Shown piece by piece: positions 16,542-25,756 of a DNA stretch of 64,000 bases; position 1 is the stretch's first letter; every line of letters starts with the position of its first letter. Source of the DNA: Anaerolineales bacterium (lineage in GTDB: Bacteria; Chloroflexota; Anaerolineae; 4572-78; J111); assembly GCA_020634855.1 (NCBI GenBank), contig JACKAU010000007.1, positions 372,001 to 436,000 of the forward strand, in the 5' to 3' direction. Made by a program: the position numbers and the translations under genes. The notes beneath the pieces are model-generated. The model worked only from the letters and a program-made list of their open reading frames with translations, ran no database searches and had not been told where the DNA came from.

Positions 16542-18836
16542 ATGGCAAAGATGCGCATCAGAAAAAGTTTGTTGCTCTTGGTGTTGTTTTTGGGGCTGGC
16601 GCTACTGGTCAACTTACTGGCCTTGATTTTTTTGGCGCACACCATAACCGGCGCGCTGCCGACAATGGCCGCCAATGTGGACGATCAATTGCTGGCCGTG
16701 CAGATGCAGGCTCGTCTGCGCGACTCAGAGGCGGCGCTGTATCGCTATTTAATGGAGGGAGAACCCGGTATTAAAAGGCAGTTTAGAGATCTGCTACAAA
16801 ATTTTGCGGCTGATATAGATCTCTACAACCGCAGCGTTGCCTCCGCTCAAGAACAACTTTGGGCCACGGACTTGGCGGAAACCCAACAACAAGCCGACGC
16901 CATAGCCGCCGATCTGATTCGATTGCGCGACGCCCAAGATCTATCGTTGCTGCACATTGAGGATGCCGAGGTTAAACTGAATGCGTTTTTGGCTCACCAA
17001 GTCCGAGTGGCCCGCCCCGAAGACGATTCCCTTTATCAAAACGCCGTTAGCGGTATGCAAGAATATCTTAACGAAATGTCGCTGGCGGTTGCCTCTTATC
17101 TGGCCTCACCGGATCCGGCCGAGTTGGTGCGATTTGATGAAGGCGTCATTGGTTTTCAGCATCACCATAACATCTTTGCATCGCTCGTCCAAACTTCAGA
17201 AGAACAATTTTGGAGCGACTACATCGGCAATCTGTTCAATCAGATCAAGATTACGGGTACTCTGTTGATGCGTGGGCGTGATCGGCAACAACAGCAGTTT
17301 GCCACCTTTGCCGAAATGCTGTATCAAGCCGGCGACGAGGTACTGGTGGGTCAAATTCAACCCCACGCCGCCCAAAATCTGGCCGCCACCCAACAGCAAC
17401 TGGCCACCGCTATCGATCTGACTGTCGGCAGCAGTCTCTTCGTAGCCATTATTGCCTCCGTGCTGGCCGGGACGGTCACCTGGCCTCTCCTGCGCCGGCT
17501 CGATACCGGCATTGTGGCCCTGACCCGTGGCGCCGATCGCGTGGCGCAGGGCGATCTGTCAGCCCCGGTCAACCTGTCCGGTCAGGATGAGTTGAGTCAA
17601 CTAGCTCAGGCGTTCAATGTTATGATGGTTGATTTAGATGTGCGTGAGCGTCACCTCACCGAGCGTCTCTTGGAATTGGAAGCCCTCCGCCAGGTAAGTT
17701 TGCAACTGACCGGCACCCTCGACCCGGAACAGGTGTTGGATACCATCGCCTCCAGCGCCCTGCGCTTGGTTGCCGCCGCTAATGTTCGTATTTTTGTCTA
17801 CAGCCGCGACCAGCTTCAATTCGCCGCCAGCGCCACCGCCGAGACCGTAGACGCTCGCCCGCTCCGCATGCCCCGCGAAGAAGGCGTTATTGCTACCGCC
17901 GCCCAAACCGGCCAGCCTCAAGTGATCAATCAGGCTCAAAACCATCCCTTGTACACCACTCCTCGGGCGCGTTCATGGGGCATCAAAGCTGTGGCCGCTT
18001 TTCCCCTTAAGCAGGGCGAACGGGTGGCCGGGGTTATGGATGTTTCATTGCATGACCGCGATTCATTTAGCCAAGACAATCTGCGCATTTTGCAACTGCT
18101 CTCAGACCAGGCCGCCATTGCTCTGGAAAACGCCCGGTTGTACGAAGGGCTGGCCCTGCGCGAAACGCGGCTGCGAACCCTGGCCGAAAAGCTGGCCGAA
18201 GTTCAGGAAGAAGAACGACGCCTCATCGGCCTGGATTTACACGACGGCCTGACCCAACTGCTCTTGAGCGCCAACATGCACTTCGACACCCTGGCCGCGC
18301 TCACCGCCGATCCCAACCCCCAAGCCCAACTCGAGTTACGCATCGGTCAAGCCCGCCTGCGCGAAGCCATCAAAGAAGCCCGTTGGGTCGTATCTGAACT
18401 GCGCCCGGCTACGTTGGAAGATTTTGGCCTGATATCCGGCCTGCGCCAATACGCCACCGAGCTGGCCGAACTGGAACAATGGCAGCTTGAATTTGTGGCT
18501 GATTTAGAACGGATTAAACTTAACCCGACCCTGGAAACGGCCATCTTTCGCATTGCCCAAGAAGCCCTGACCAATGCCCGCAAATACGCCCATCCCAACC
18601 GGGTGCGGGTTTCGCTGTACCTCAATCGGCCCAATCTGGTGTTAGAAGTCCAAGATTGGGGCCGCGGCTTTAACCTCAAAGAGGTCGGGCAAACCAACGG
18701 CAGCACCCATTTCGGACTGACCGGCATGCGGGAACGAGCTATGTTACTGGGCGGCGACCTAAATATCAAAAGCCGACCGGACGAAGGCACAAAAATTACA
18801 GCCTACATCCCCCTGTACGCTGTGGAGGAAAAATGA
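16542..18836 (+). CDS. Membrane sensor kinase, HAMP-GAF-HisKA_3 (NarX/LiaS class)
   Basis: 764 residues. A membrane helix at about 10-33 and another near 290-312 enclose an extracytoplasmic helical sensor of about 250 residues. HAMP follows (about 313-370, LDTGIVALTRGADRVAQGDL), then a GAF domain (about 385-540), then the HisKA_3 dimerisation region with H567 in RRLIGLDLHDGLTQLLL, and HATPase (EALTNARKYAHPNRV, GRGFNL, FGLTGMRERAMLLGG). ATG codons at 16542 and 16551 are both possible. It overlaps the NarL-type regulator gene by four bases (ATGA), so the two are a cognate pair. Confidence 0.93.
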   Translation: MAKMRIRKSLLLLVLFLGLALLVNLLALIFLAHTITGALPTMAANVDDQLLAVQMQARLRDSEAALYRYLMEGEPGIKRQFRDLLQNFAADIDLYNRSVASAQEQLWATDLAETQQQADAIAADLIRLRDAQDLSLLHIEDAEVKLNAFLAHQVRVARPEDDSLYQNAVSGMQEYLNEMSLAVASYLASPDPAELVRFDEGVIGFQHHHNIFASLVQTSEEQFWSDYIGNLFNQIKITGTLLMRGRDRQQQQFATFAEMLYQAGDEVLVGQIQPHAAQNLAATQQQLATAIDLTVGSSLFVAIIASVLAGTVTWPLLRRLDTGIVALTRGADRVAQGDLSAPVNLSGQDELSQLAQAFNVMMVDLDVRERHLTERLLELEALRQVSLQLTGTLDPEQVLDTIASSALRLVAAANVRIFVYSRDQLQFAASATAETVDARPLRMPREEGVIATAAQTGQPQVINQAQNHPLYTTPRARSWGIKAVAAFPLKQGERVAGVMDVSLHDRDSFSQDNLRILQLLSDQAAIALENARLYEGLALRETRLRTLAEKLAEVQEEERRLIGLDLHDGLTQLLLSANMHFDTLAALTADPNPQAQLELRIGQARLREAIKEARWVVSELRPATLEDFGLISGLRQYATELAELEQWQLEFVADLERIKLNPTLETAIFRIAQEALTNARKYAHPNRVRVSLYLNRPNLVLEVQDWGRGFNLKEVGQTNGSTHFGLTGMRERAMLLGGDLNIKSRPDEGTKITAYIPLYAVEEK

Positions 18837-19501
18837 GCGAGGCGAGCCACAAACAAATCAAGGTGTTAATTGTTGATGACCACCCGATGGTGCGTGAGGG
18901 CTTGCAAAGTATGCTCACCGCGCCCGATATTCAGGTGGTGGGCCAGGCTGGCAGTGGACATGAAGCTATCAACCAATTTAAACGATTAAATCCCGATGTC
19001 GTCCTAATGGATATTCGCATGCCGGATATGGATGGCCTGGACGCCTTGCAAGCCATCAATAGCTTGAATCTAACTACGCGTGTTATTATCATCACCACTT
19101 ACCGCAGTACGGCTTACCTGCTGCGCGCCCTGGCCGGTGGCGCCGCCGGCTTTGTACTGAAAGACATCCCCCGCGAAGAACTGCTGACCACAGTACGCGC
19201 CGTAGCCAGAGGCGAGTCGCGGGTGGATCGTGAATTTTTGCAGAACGTCTTGCGTAATCTGGATGACGCCCCGGAAAGCCAGCCGGACGAAGCGCCGCTG
19301 CTGCTGGAGCCGCTGACCCCTCGCGAAATGGATGTCCTGCGCTTGCTGGTGGAAGGGTTGACCAACCACGGTATCGCTCACACGCTGGTGCTCAGTCCGG
19401 CCACGGTCAAAAGTTACCTGCAAACCATCTTCAAAAAGCTCGATGTCTCAGACCGCACCCAAGCCGCAGTTAAAGCCATCCGGCTAGGACTGGTGAAGTA
19501 A
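18833..19501 (+). CDS. NarL/LuxR-family response regulator
   Basis: 222 residues. Receiver domain (about 8-125) with the phospho-acceptor Asp in PDVVLMDIRMPDMDG, conserved Lys in GFVLKDI; the LuxR-type HTH is near 155-215 (LTPREMDVLRLLVEGLTN ... VLSPATVKSYLQTIFKKL). It is translationally coupled to the membrane kinase upstream and is its likely partner. Promoter targets cannot be told from the sequence. The next gene is convergent with a gap of only 14 bases. Confidence 0.94.
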   Translation: MSEASHKQIKVLIVDDHPMVREGLQSMLTAPDIQVVGQAGSGHEAINQFKRLNPDVVLMDIRMPDMDGLDALQAINSLNLTTRVIIITTYRSTAYLLRALAGGAAGFVLKDIPREELLTTVRAVARGESRVDREFLQNVLRNLDDAPESQPDEAPLLLEPLTPREMDVLRLLVEGLTNHGIAHTLVLSPATVKSYLQTIFKKLDVSDRTQAAVKAIRLGLVK

Positions 19502-19515
19502 GACGCGAAGACCTC

Positions 19516-20484
19516 CTACTCCCCCAACACTTCCGGGTTCTTCACATTCTCCGGCTGACCCTGGAAAAAATTGACCACATTTTGAAAAGCCACGCCAAAA
19601 TAATACTCATAGCCGCGTCTTTCTACATACCCCAGGTGAGGCGTACACAGCACGTTGGGCATGGTCAGCGCCCAATAGTTGGGATCGTAAATCGGCTCTT
19701 GCTCATACACATCCAGCGCGGCGCGGCCGGGACGACCCTCGGTGAGCGCCCGTTGCAGTACGCCGGCTTCAACCAGACCGGCCCGGCTGGTGTTTACGAA
19801 GAGCGCCGAAGGCTTCATCTGCGTCAAATCCTCATAGCGGACCAATCCGGTGGTGGCCGCATTCAACCGCAAATGTAGCGACAGCACATCGCTGTCGGCA
19901 AAGAACGACGTCTGATCAACAGCAGCCTTAAAGCCATCGGCCTGCGCCTGCTGCCGCGACGACTCGCTGCCCCAGACCAGCACGTCCATCCCAAAGGCCG
20001 CGCCGTACCGCGCCACCCGCCGCCCGATTTTACCGTAGCCCCAAATGCCCAGCGTTTTGCCCTCCAGACAATCGCCGATGTTGGTTTGCCAGTGACCGGC
20101 CCGCATCCCGTTGACCGCCGGCGCCAGCCCTCGCATCGCGGCCATAATCAGCGCCCAGGCCAACTCGGCCGTGGCGACCGGCGAACCGAACCCTTCGGTA
20201 ATGGCGATACCGCGCCGGGTGCAGGCCGCCACATCCACATGACCGGCGACTTTCCCGGTCTGGCTGATGAGTTTCAGATGGGGCAGGCGAGCCAGCAGCG
20301 GCTCGGTGATGCGGGTGCGTTCGCGGGTCAGCACCAGCGCATCGGCCGGGGCAAAACGGCGGGCCAGTTCATCGAGGTCGGTCACCGTATCGTGATAAAG
20401 CTGTACCTTAAACTCGTCCAGCAGCCGGAAACAGTCCAGCGTTTGAACCGCGTGTTGGTAATCATCAGGGATCACAATTTTCAT
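19516..20484 (-). CDS. D-2-hydroxyacid dehydrogenase family protein
   Basis: 322 residues from the ATG at 20484, chosen because GAGGAA lies 6 bases upstream and MKIVIPDDYQHAVQTLDCF is a normal family start; an upstream in-frame ATG at 20529 would overlap the previous stop. NAD-binding Rossmann motif GIWGYGKIGRRVARYGAAFG; substrate and catalytic residues in NTSRAGLVE (Arg), DVYEQEP (Glu) and CTPHLGY (His). It reduces a 2-keto acid or oxidises a D-2-hydroxyacid with NAD(H). The LGYVERRGYEYYFG ending groups it with SerA-like proteins of unknown substrate. It follows the decarboxylase gene by 44 bases in one probable transcript. Confidence 0.88.
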   Translation of the reverse strand: MKIVIPDDYQHAVQTLDCFRLLDEFKVQLYHDTVTDLDELARRFAPADALVLTRERTRITEPLLARLPHLKLISQTGKVAGHVDVAACTRRGIAITEGFGSPVATAELAWALIMAAMRGLAPAVNGMRAGHWQTNIGDCLEGKTLGIWGYGKIGRRVARYGAAFGMDVLVWGSESSRQQAQADGFKAAVDQTSFFADSDVLSLHLRLNAATTGLVRYEDLTQMKPSALFVNTSRAGLVEAGVLQRALTEGRPGRAALDVYEQEPIYDPNYWALTMPNVLCTPHLGYVERRGYEYYFGVAFQNVVNFFQGQPENVKNPEVLGE

Positions 20485-20528
20485 TTTTTTCCTCGCCTGT
20501 GTTCTATTTGATGCGACCCTATTATACA

Positions 20529-22001
20529 TTAGGTAATGACCCGAATGGTCTCTAAACTCTTATCTTCGGGGCCGACCACGCCCCCACCCATACGCATGAT
20601 AAAGCGCAAATAGTCCACTGTATCTTGGTTGATAACTTCACCGGGGACGAGTAAAGGAATACCCGGCGGATAAGGGATGATATTATCGGCGCAAATTTGA
20701 CCAATAGCAGTATCCAGCCGTACCGGTTTGGACGGGATAAAATAGGCTTCACGCGGACTCAGGGCCATTTCAGGTAAAGTAGAAGGAGGGGGCACTTCAT
20801 AATCGGACACAGGCTTACCCGATGGTTTCTCGCTAATGGATTTTAGCGCATTGAGCAATTTCATCACGCTGAGTTCGGTATCGCCAATGGTTAAAGAGCA
20901 AATCACATGCTTGAGGTCTGAAAATTCCCCATCAATCCCGTATTCTTTGCGGAGCAATTGATAGAACTCAAAGCCATTCCAACCGGTATCACTGACGCGA
21001 ATCACCAATTTAGTGGGATCATAATTAAAAACGCCATGTGAACCGAGCAAATCTTCCCCATAACACCATAAACCGTCAATCTGGCGGATGGCTTCACGCG
21101 CCATGACGGAAAGTTGATAGACGTCCTCTAGCAAGGCTCGACCTTGAGTGGCCATAAATTGACGGGCGGCATCCAAAGAAGCCAGCAAAATTGAACTAGG
21201 CGAGGAGGTTTGCAACAAACCCAAAATTTGGGCAATCCGCGCCGCATTGACCCGGCCATGATTGAGGTGGAGCATACTACATTGCGTTAAGGCACCCTGG
21301 GTTTTGTGGGTACTTTGGACAATGACATCGGCCCCTAATTGGGTGGCGCTGTGGGGTAAAGCCTCATGGAAAGCCAAATGGGAGCCGTGAGCTTCATCAA
21401 CAAGCATCATCGCGCCGTGGGCATGGGCCATTTCAGCCAATTGCTGCACATCTGACAGATAGCCATAGTAATTAGGTGAGGTGACGTGAATGGCTCTGAT
21501 CTGATGTTCTTGGAATAACCGGGCCACAACCTGGGTATCGGTGGCCAAAGGGAAGCCGACCTGGGGATGATAATCGGGCGGCACATAAACGGGAATAGCC
21601 CCACTAAGGACCACGCCTCCATAAACTGAACGGTGAGACGCCCGCGGCATAATGACCTTTTCCCCATCGAAAGCCGTCCCCATAATACTAGTAATATTGC
21701 CCACGGTTGAGCCATTAATTAAAAAAAAGGTTTGGTCAACCTCATGAGATTGCGCGGCAAGCTTTTGAGCTTCTAAAAGTTTGTCTTTGGGCGCGTGCAA
21801 ATAATCAATAATCCCAATAATTTCCACTAAATCGGCGGGTTGAACATCGCCGCCCCAATATTCTAAAAGCATGGGATGAGGAGCCAGTGTTCCTTTGTGG
21901 CCCGGCATGTGAAACGAGGTTTGTCTTTGTTGCTTCTCTTTCAAGAGGCTGGCCAAAAAGGGCATTTCTTCTTGGTTGAGCGTTTTGTCTGTCTGGGTCA
22001 T
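20529..22001 (-). CDS. Orn/Lys/Arg decarboxylase family protein (PLP)
   Basis: 490 residues from the ATG at 22001 (AAAGG about 6 bases upstream); an earlier ATG at 22055 lies inside the terminator region. Fold-type I PLP enzyme: HMPGHKG near the N-terminus, INGSTVGN, VDEAHGSHLAFH and the PLP-binding Lys in QSTHKTQGALTQ. The C-terminal domain ends in PYPPGIPLLVPGE, typical of the short SpeA/CadA-like group (about 480-490 residues without the N-terminal wing of the inducible acid-stress enzymes). It decarboxylates a basic amino acid, giving agmatine, cadaverine or putrescine; which one is not decidable here. No other polyamine gene is adjacent. Confidence 0.92.
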   Translation of the reverse strand: MTQTDKTLNQEEMPFLASLLKEKQQRQTSFHMPGHKGTLAPHPMLLEYWGGDVQPADLVEIIGIIDYLHAPKDKLLEAQKLAAQSHEVDQTFFLINGSTVGNITSIMGTAFDGEKVIMPRASHRSVYGGVVLSGAIPVYVPPDYHPQVGFPLATDTQVVARLFQEHQIRAIHVTSPNYYGYLSDVQQLAEMAHAHGAMMLVDEAHGSHLAFHEALPHSATQLGADVIVQSTHKTQGALTQCSMLHLNHGRVNAARIAQILGLLQTSSPSSILLASLDAARQFMATQGRALLEDVYQLSVMAREAIRQIDGLWCYGEDLLGSHGVFNYDPTKLVIRVSDTGWNGFEFYQLLRKEYGIDGEFSDLKHVICSLTIGDTELSVMKLLNALKSISEKPSGKPVSDYEVPPPSTLPEMALSPREAYFIPSKPVRLDTAIGQICADNIIPYPPGIPLLVPGEVINQDTVDYLRFIMRMGGGVVGPEDKSLETIRVIT

Positions 22002-22033
22002 AGCTGACCTTTCTCTATAACGAATAAGTGAAC

Positions 22034-22070
22034 AAAAAACTAGGGCGCAGGCCAAAGCACTGCGCCCTAG
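22034..22070 (-). terminator. Intrinsic terminator after the SET-domain gene
   Basis: CTAGGGCGCAG (22040-22050) and CTGCGCCCTAG (22060-22070) form a perfect 11-bp stem with a 9-base loop. On the minus strand it is followed by six T. It ends the SET-domain transcript 29 bases after its stop and separates it from the decarboxylase gene. Confidence 0.93.
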
Positions 22071-22098
22071 ATGATATTTATTTAAGATGTTATAGCCA

Positions 22099-22557
22099 CT
22101 AAGCTATGCTGAAGACGGCGAACGGAGTTTTCATCGTATCCAAATACCCTTGCACAAAACCACGGCAATTGCTTGCGCCGCAACTGCACACAAAATCTTT
22201 GAAAAGATGCGGTTCTGTTTGGGCATAATCCATCGTCACAAAATCGCCCGCTTTGATGGGGCGAATGGCGATGAAAGAGCGCGTTGGCATGTCTACATAG
22301 CAATTTGGATCACATGAATGCAAGATTTTGCCCATCAAGAATGGGTCATGCAGGTGCAAGGCTTCGTTGACCGTGAGCGTAAATTGCGTCATCTCGGACG
22401 AAAAACTACCAGTAAAGACAAACACTAAATCCCCTACGTTGAAATCGACTAGAGAAATCACGCCTTCACCTACGCCGTTATTGACACGACGTATTTCAAA
22501 ACGGTCTTTCGTCGGTTCATAAGCAAAGGGGGGAATAAACTCAGGATAGAAACGCAT
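22099..22557 (-). CDS. SET-domain protein (putative protein-lysine methyltransferase)
   Basis: 152 residues. The core SET motifs are present: HSCDPNCYVD (the NHSCxPN-type cofactor loop), FIAIRPIKAGDFVTMDYA with the closing catalytic Tyr, and a post-SET-like cysteine cluster CSCGASNC followed by RGFVQGY. These bind S-adenosylmethionine and position a lysine. The protein is close to a bare SET domain, so the target must be recognised with few extra residues. Bacterial SET proteins include effectors and housekeeping enzymes; no signal peptide is seen and no target gene can be named. GAAAGGGG lies 8 bases before the ATG. A possible 56-codon ORF precedes it. Confidence 0.88.
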   Translation of the reverse strand: MRFYPEFIPPFAYEPTKDRFEIRRVNNGVGEGVISLVDFNVGDLVFVFTGSFSSEMTQFTLTVNEALHLHDPFLMGKILHSCDPNCYVDMPTRSFIAIRPIKAGDFVTMDYAQTEPHLFKDFVCSCGASNCRGFVQGYLDTMKTPFAVFSIA

Positions 22558-22576
22558 AATAAACCCCTTTCAACAT

Positions 22577-22747
22577 TTAAAGAATAGTGAACCGATACAT
22601 ATAAAATTGTTTGAATTTTGAATACAGAAGAGTCAGTAACGCCTCGCCGTAGAGGACAGGTCGATTCGGTTTGGCAGGTGTGGTCTGTTGTGCCAGACAA
22701 CATCGACAACAAGAAGGGTCATCGCTAGGTTCTGCGATTATTGCCAT
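22577..22747 (-). CDS. Possible small Cys-rich ORF upstream of the SET gene
   Basis: 56 codons from ATG at 22747 to TAA at 22577, ending 20 bases before the SET-domain start. The protein begins MAIIAEPSDDPSCCRCCLAQ, with four cysteines in a CCRCC cluster, and ends in a Tyr/Phe-rich segment. AGGAG lies about 15 bases before the ATG, longer than usual spacing. No homology is recognised. It could be a leader peptide or a modification substrate, or chance. Position and cysteine cluster are its only support. Confidence 0.3.
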   Translation of the reverse strand: MAIIAEPSDDPSCCRCCLAQQTTPAKPNRPVLYGEALLTLLYSKFKQFYMYRFTIL

Positions 22748-23072
22748 TTTTGGGGTATAACACTCCTTTCTGAAAAAGACTAATTAGGTAAAAAAAAAGC
22801 GAGTCCAGCGCAAAAGTTTTTGGCTAGCTCACTTAGCCATAATTATAGCGCTTACTGTCGTAAAATCAATACTGTGTCGTCTATTTTTACAAAATTCACC
22901 TGGTTTTGACTGTTTTTAATCCTGAATAGTTCCCCGCTTGAGTATTGATGAAAAATAAACCACAGCTTACACAGATTGCATGGGTTATTTGTTTTCATAT
23001 CTGTGAAATTCGTGTAATCTGTGGTTAAAAGCGTGTGTTGGCGCCAACTAATCTAAACAGGAGTGAACAATC
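22748..23072. other. A/T-rich intergenic region between divergent genes
   Basis: About 325 bases between the SET operon and the rraA-like gene. It should hold promoters for both directions, but no clear -35/-10 pair was found. It contains an inverted word repeat at 22958-23026. Confidence 0.5.
22958..23026. repeat. Inverted repeat of AACCACAG / CTGTGGTT words
   Basis: AACCACAGCTTACACAGATT at 22958-22977 faces TTCGTGTAATCTGTGGTT at about 23009-23026, its imperfect complement. Similar CACAGAG-type words form another inverted tract at 32156-32243. Confidence 0.7.
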
Positions 23073-23588
23073 ATGACCAATCCCTCGATAGTTAATTTCG
23101 CCACCCCAGACCTGGCCGATGCCTACCCCGACGCTGTTCGGGTCTGCGCGTTGCCCTTTCAGGATTTTGGCGGGCGAACCGCCTTTGCGGGACAAATCCG
23201 AACCGTGGTTTGTTACGAGGACAATCAATTAGTGAAGCAGGTTATCCAGCAGCCGGGGAACGGCGGCATTTTAGTAGTTGACGGCGGCGGGTCGCCCCGG
23301 CGCGCCCTGCTGGGTGATCTGAACGCCGCCCTGGCCCGCGACAACGGCTGGAGCGGCCTGGTCATCAACGGCGTCATTCGCGATGCGGCGCTAATCGGCG
23401 ACATCGACCTGGGCGTTAAGGCGCTCGGCGTCACGCCCTTGCGCAGCAGCAAAACGGGGGCCGGGGCCATCGATGTGCCGGTGGTGTTTGGGGACGCGCT
23501 GTTTGAGCCGGGCGACTGGCTGTATTGCGACCGGGACGGGGTTCTGGTGGCCAAAGCGCCCCTATCCTTGGCGGCGGCCTCGGAGTAA
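23073..23588 (+). CDS. rraA: RraA-family protein (4-hydroxy-4-methyl-2-oxoglutarate aldolase / RNase E regulator-like)
   Basis: 171 residues, normal length. The family signature is clear: GDLNAALARDNGWSGLVING followed by IRD, with metal and oxaloacetate-binding residues in this stretch. Members called RraA often act as HMG/CHA aldolases and oxaloacetate decarboxylases, splitting 4-hydroxy-4-methyl-2-oxoglutarate to pyruvate; only some inhibit RNase E. The neighbouring tripartite tricarboxylate transporter makes the metabolic role the more likely one here. AGGAG lies about 10 bases before the ATG. Confidence 0.92.
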   Translation: MTNPSIVNFATPDLADAYPDAVRVCALPFQDFGGRTAFAGQIRTVVCYEDNQLVKQVIQQPGNGGILVVDGGGSPRRALLGDLNAALARDNGWSGLVINGVIRDAALIGDIDLGVKALGVTPLRSSKTGAGAIDVPVVFGDALFEPGDWLYCDRDGVLVAKAPLSLAAASE

Positions 23589-23594
23589 TAACGC

Positions 23595-23740
23595 AGCATT
23601 CAGCTAACAGCCGTCAGCCGTCAGCTTTAAACCTATGGATACGGTTTGCATGATCACGAACGGCCGCTATGGCCAAACATGTACCGGTATATGCAAAAAG
23701 CTGATAGCCTCTAGCTGAACCCTGACAGCTAGAGGCTAAA
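23595..23740. repeat. Inverted low-complexity tract of CAGC words
   Basis: CAGCTAACAGCCGTCAGCCG-type words on the left (23598-23628) face AGCTGATAGCCTCTAGCTGA-type words on the right (23698-23738). The arms are imperfectly complementary and lie between rraA and the AbrB gene. Confidence 0.6.
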
Positions 23741-23857
23741 CGCTTCCCAATAGTAGGTAGAAAACCCCTCCATTTAGGGGGAGAAAATATGGCTAAAATG
23801 GGGTACGCTAAGTTATAGTGACGCCCTTCAAAAATTTCATCTTGAGACTAGGGGCTT

Positions 23858-24352
23858 ATGAACACAATAATTTGGACCACAATTTGGGGAACCATCGGCG
23901 GGCTACTGGCCTGGAAAATCGGCTTTCCCGGCGGCGCGGCGGTGGGCGCGATGCTGGGCAGCGGCATCTACAATCTGATCGCGACTCAAATTCACTTTGA
24001 TATGCCTGTCCCCATCGAAATAGGGGCGCAAATTGCCGTTGGCGTCGTGGTCGGCAGCACGTTTAGCCACGAACTGTTAGAGAGCGGTATTTCGGTATTT
24101 ATGTGGGGGTTGATTGGGGCCTTCACCTACCTGCTGGTGGGTTTCATCCTGGCCTGGATTGCCTCGCGGTTGGGCTATTTAACCTTTGGCACCGCCCTAT
24201 TCAGCTTTTCGCCCGGCGGCTTCACCGGTATGAGCATCATCGCCGGCGCGGAAGGGGCCGACCCGGCCAAAGTATCGCTCATTCACTTTACCCGCGTGGT
24301 GCTGCTCTTTATCATTGTGCCATTAATGGTCAGGTTCCTGGCTATGCGTTAA
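23858..24352 (+). CDS. AbrB-type membrane protein, single domain
   Basis: 164 residues with about five membrane segments. IGFPGGAAVGAMLGSGIYN and FSPGGFTGMSIIAGAEGADPAKV are the marks of the AbrB duplication domain (the family once annotated as ammonia monooxygenase regulators). Most relatives of about 350 residues have two copies; this one has only one and would need to dimerise. Function is unknown, though the family is often found beside tripartite tricarboxylate transporter genes, as here. TAGGGG lies shortly before the ATG. Confidence 0.85.
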   Translation: MNTIIWTTIWGTIGGLLAWKIGFPGGAAVGAMLGSGIYNLIATQIHFDMPVPIEIGAQIAVGVVVGSTFSHELLESGISVFMWGLIGAFTYLLVGFILAWIASRLGYLTFGTALFSFSPGGFTGMSIIAGAEGADPAKVSLIHFTRVVLLFIIVPLMVRFLAMR

Positions 24353-24374
24353 TCGATTCCAAAGAGTAGTCATT

Positions 24375-24437
24375 GGTAAATGGTAATTGATTATGCAATC
24401 CCCAATTACCATTTACCATTTACCAATTACCAATTAC
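24375..24437. repeat. Inverted heptamer tract (GGTAAAT / ACCATTT)
   Basis: GGTAAATGGTAATTG (24375-24389) faces 7-base units ACCATTT, ACCATTT, ACCAATT, ACCAATT, ACC (24402-24437). The type resembles the short tandem heptamers of filamentous cyanobacteria. Confidence 0.75.
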
Positions 24438-24602
24438 CTCCCTTAAACGCGGCAGTTAATTCACAAACCCATGGGTAGTTACGGGCAAACTTAGCCCTGA
24501 AATATATTTCCAAAAGAGCCGAGCCATCCCTAATAGGAAGGCCATAAAGGGTAATCCCCTTTAGTTTTGGCTCAATTCATTTCATTTCCAAAGGAGGAAA
24601 GT

Positions 24603-25739
24603 ATGAAGACTAAGACGTTTCTACTCATGGTAATAGCCCTACTGATCGCGGCGTTGGCGGCGGCTTGCGCCCCGGCCGAAGAACCCCCGGCCCCGGCTCA
24701 GGAAGCGCCGGCCCAAGAAGAAGCGGCTCCCGCCGAAGAGGCAGCTCCGGCTGAGGAAGCCGCCCCCGCCGAAGAAGCCGCTCCCGCCGAAGAAGCCGCT
24801 CCGGCTGAAGAGGCCGCAGCAACCGGCGATTTCACCCCCGGCGCGGTCGAATGTATCGCCCCGGCTAATCCCGGCGGCGGTTGGGACTGGACCTGTCGCT
24901 CGGCCGGTCAAGTGTTGAGCGATATCGGCCTGGTCGATGGCGCGGTTAAAGTGACCAATATGGCCGGCGGCGGTGGCGGGGTGGCCTTTGCCAACGTCGT
25001 CACCCAACAAAACGACAACGATAACTTGCTGGTCGCGGCCAGCCCGGCCACCACTCTGCGGCTGGCCCAAGGCCAGTTTGGCGAGTTCACCGAAGATGAT
25101 GTCCGCTGGATCGGCTCCGTCGGCGCTGACTTCGCCGTCATCTCCGTGGCCAAAGACTCGCCCTACCAAACCCTGGAAGATTTGATGACCGCTTTGAAGG
25201 AAGACCCCGGTTCGGTCAACTTTGGCGGCGGCAGCGCCATCGGCGGTCAAGACCATATGAAAGTTATGGTCCTGGCTCAAGCCGCCGGCATCGACCCCCT
25301 CACCCTCAAATACACCCCCTTTGACGGCGGCGGCGAAGCCATGACCGCCATGCTCGGCGGCTTTATCGATGTCTTCCCCGGCGATGTCTCCGAAGTCCTC
25401 GGCCAACTCGAAGCCGGTGAAGTTCGCGTCCTGGCCACCCTCACCGATGAACCGATGGGCGGGAAGCTCGAAGGCGTGCCCACCGCCAAAGAGCAGGGCT
25501 ACGACGCCGAATGGATCGTCTTCCGTGGCTTCTACGGCCCCGGCGGTATGAGCGACGACGCCTACAACTACTGGGTCGATGCCCTCGGTCAAATGGCCGA
25601 CTCGCCCGAATGGCAAGAACAGTTGCAGCAGGGCGGCCTCGAAAAGATCGTCCGCCTCGGCCCTGACTTCGACGCCTTCGTCCGCACCCAGATTACCAAC
25701 TTCCGCCAACTTAGCCAAGACCTGGGCTTGATCGAGTAA
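24603..25739 (+). CDS. tctC: Tripartite tricarboxylate transporter substrate-binding lipoprotein
   Basis: 378 residues from the ATG at 24603, preceded by AAAGGAGGAAAGT; an in-frame ATG at 24567 lacks a ribosome site and would spoil the signal peptide. Lipoprotein signal with lipobox LAAAC (C22). Residues about 23-75 are a low-complexity linker of repeated APAEEA units. The rest is a Bug/TctC fold: PANPGGGWDWTCRSAGQVLS, VTNMAGGGGGVAFANVV, GGGSAIGGQDH and FRGFYGPGGM. It captures a carboxylate outside the membrane and passes it to TctA/TctB. The genes for both follow. The substrate is unknown. Confidence 0.94.
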   Translation: MKTKTFLLMVIALLIAALAAACAPAEEPPAPAQEAPAQEEAAPAEEAAPAEEAAPAEEAAPAEEAAPAEEAAATGDFTPGAVECIAPANPGGGWDWTCRSAGQVLSDIGLVDGAVKVTNMAGGGGGVAFANVVTQQNDNDNLLVAASPATTLRLAQGQFGEFTEDDVRWIGSVGADFAVISVAKDSPYQTLEDLMTALKEDPGSVNFGGGSAIGGQDHMKVMVLAQAAGIDPLTLKYTPFDGGGEAMTAMLGGFIDVFPGDVSEVLGQLEAGEVRVLATLTDEPMGGKLEGVPTAKEQGYDAEWIVFRGFYGPGGMSDDAYNYWVDALGQMADSPEWQEQLQQGGLEKIVRLGPDFDAFVRTQITNFRQLSQDLGLIE

Positions 25740-25756
25740 CGTTTCAAGACAAATAG

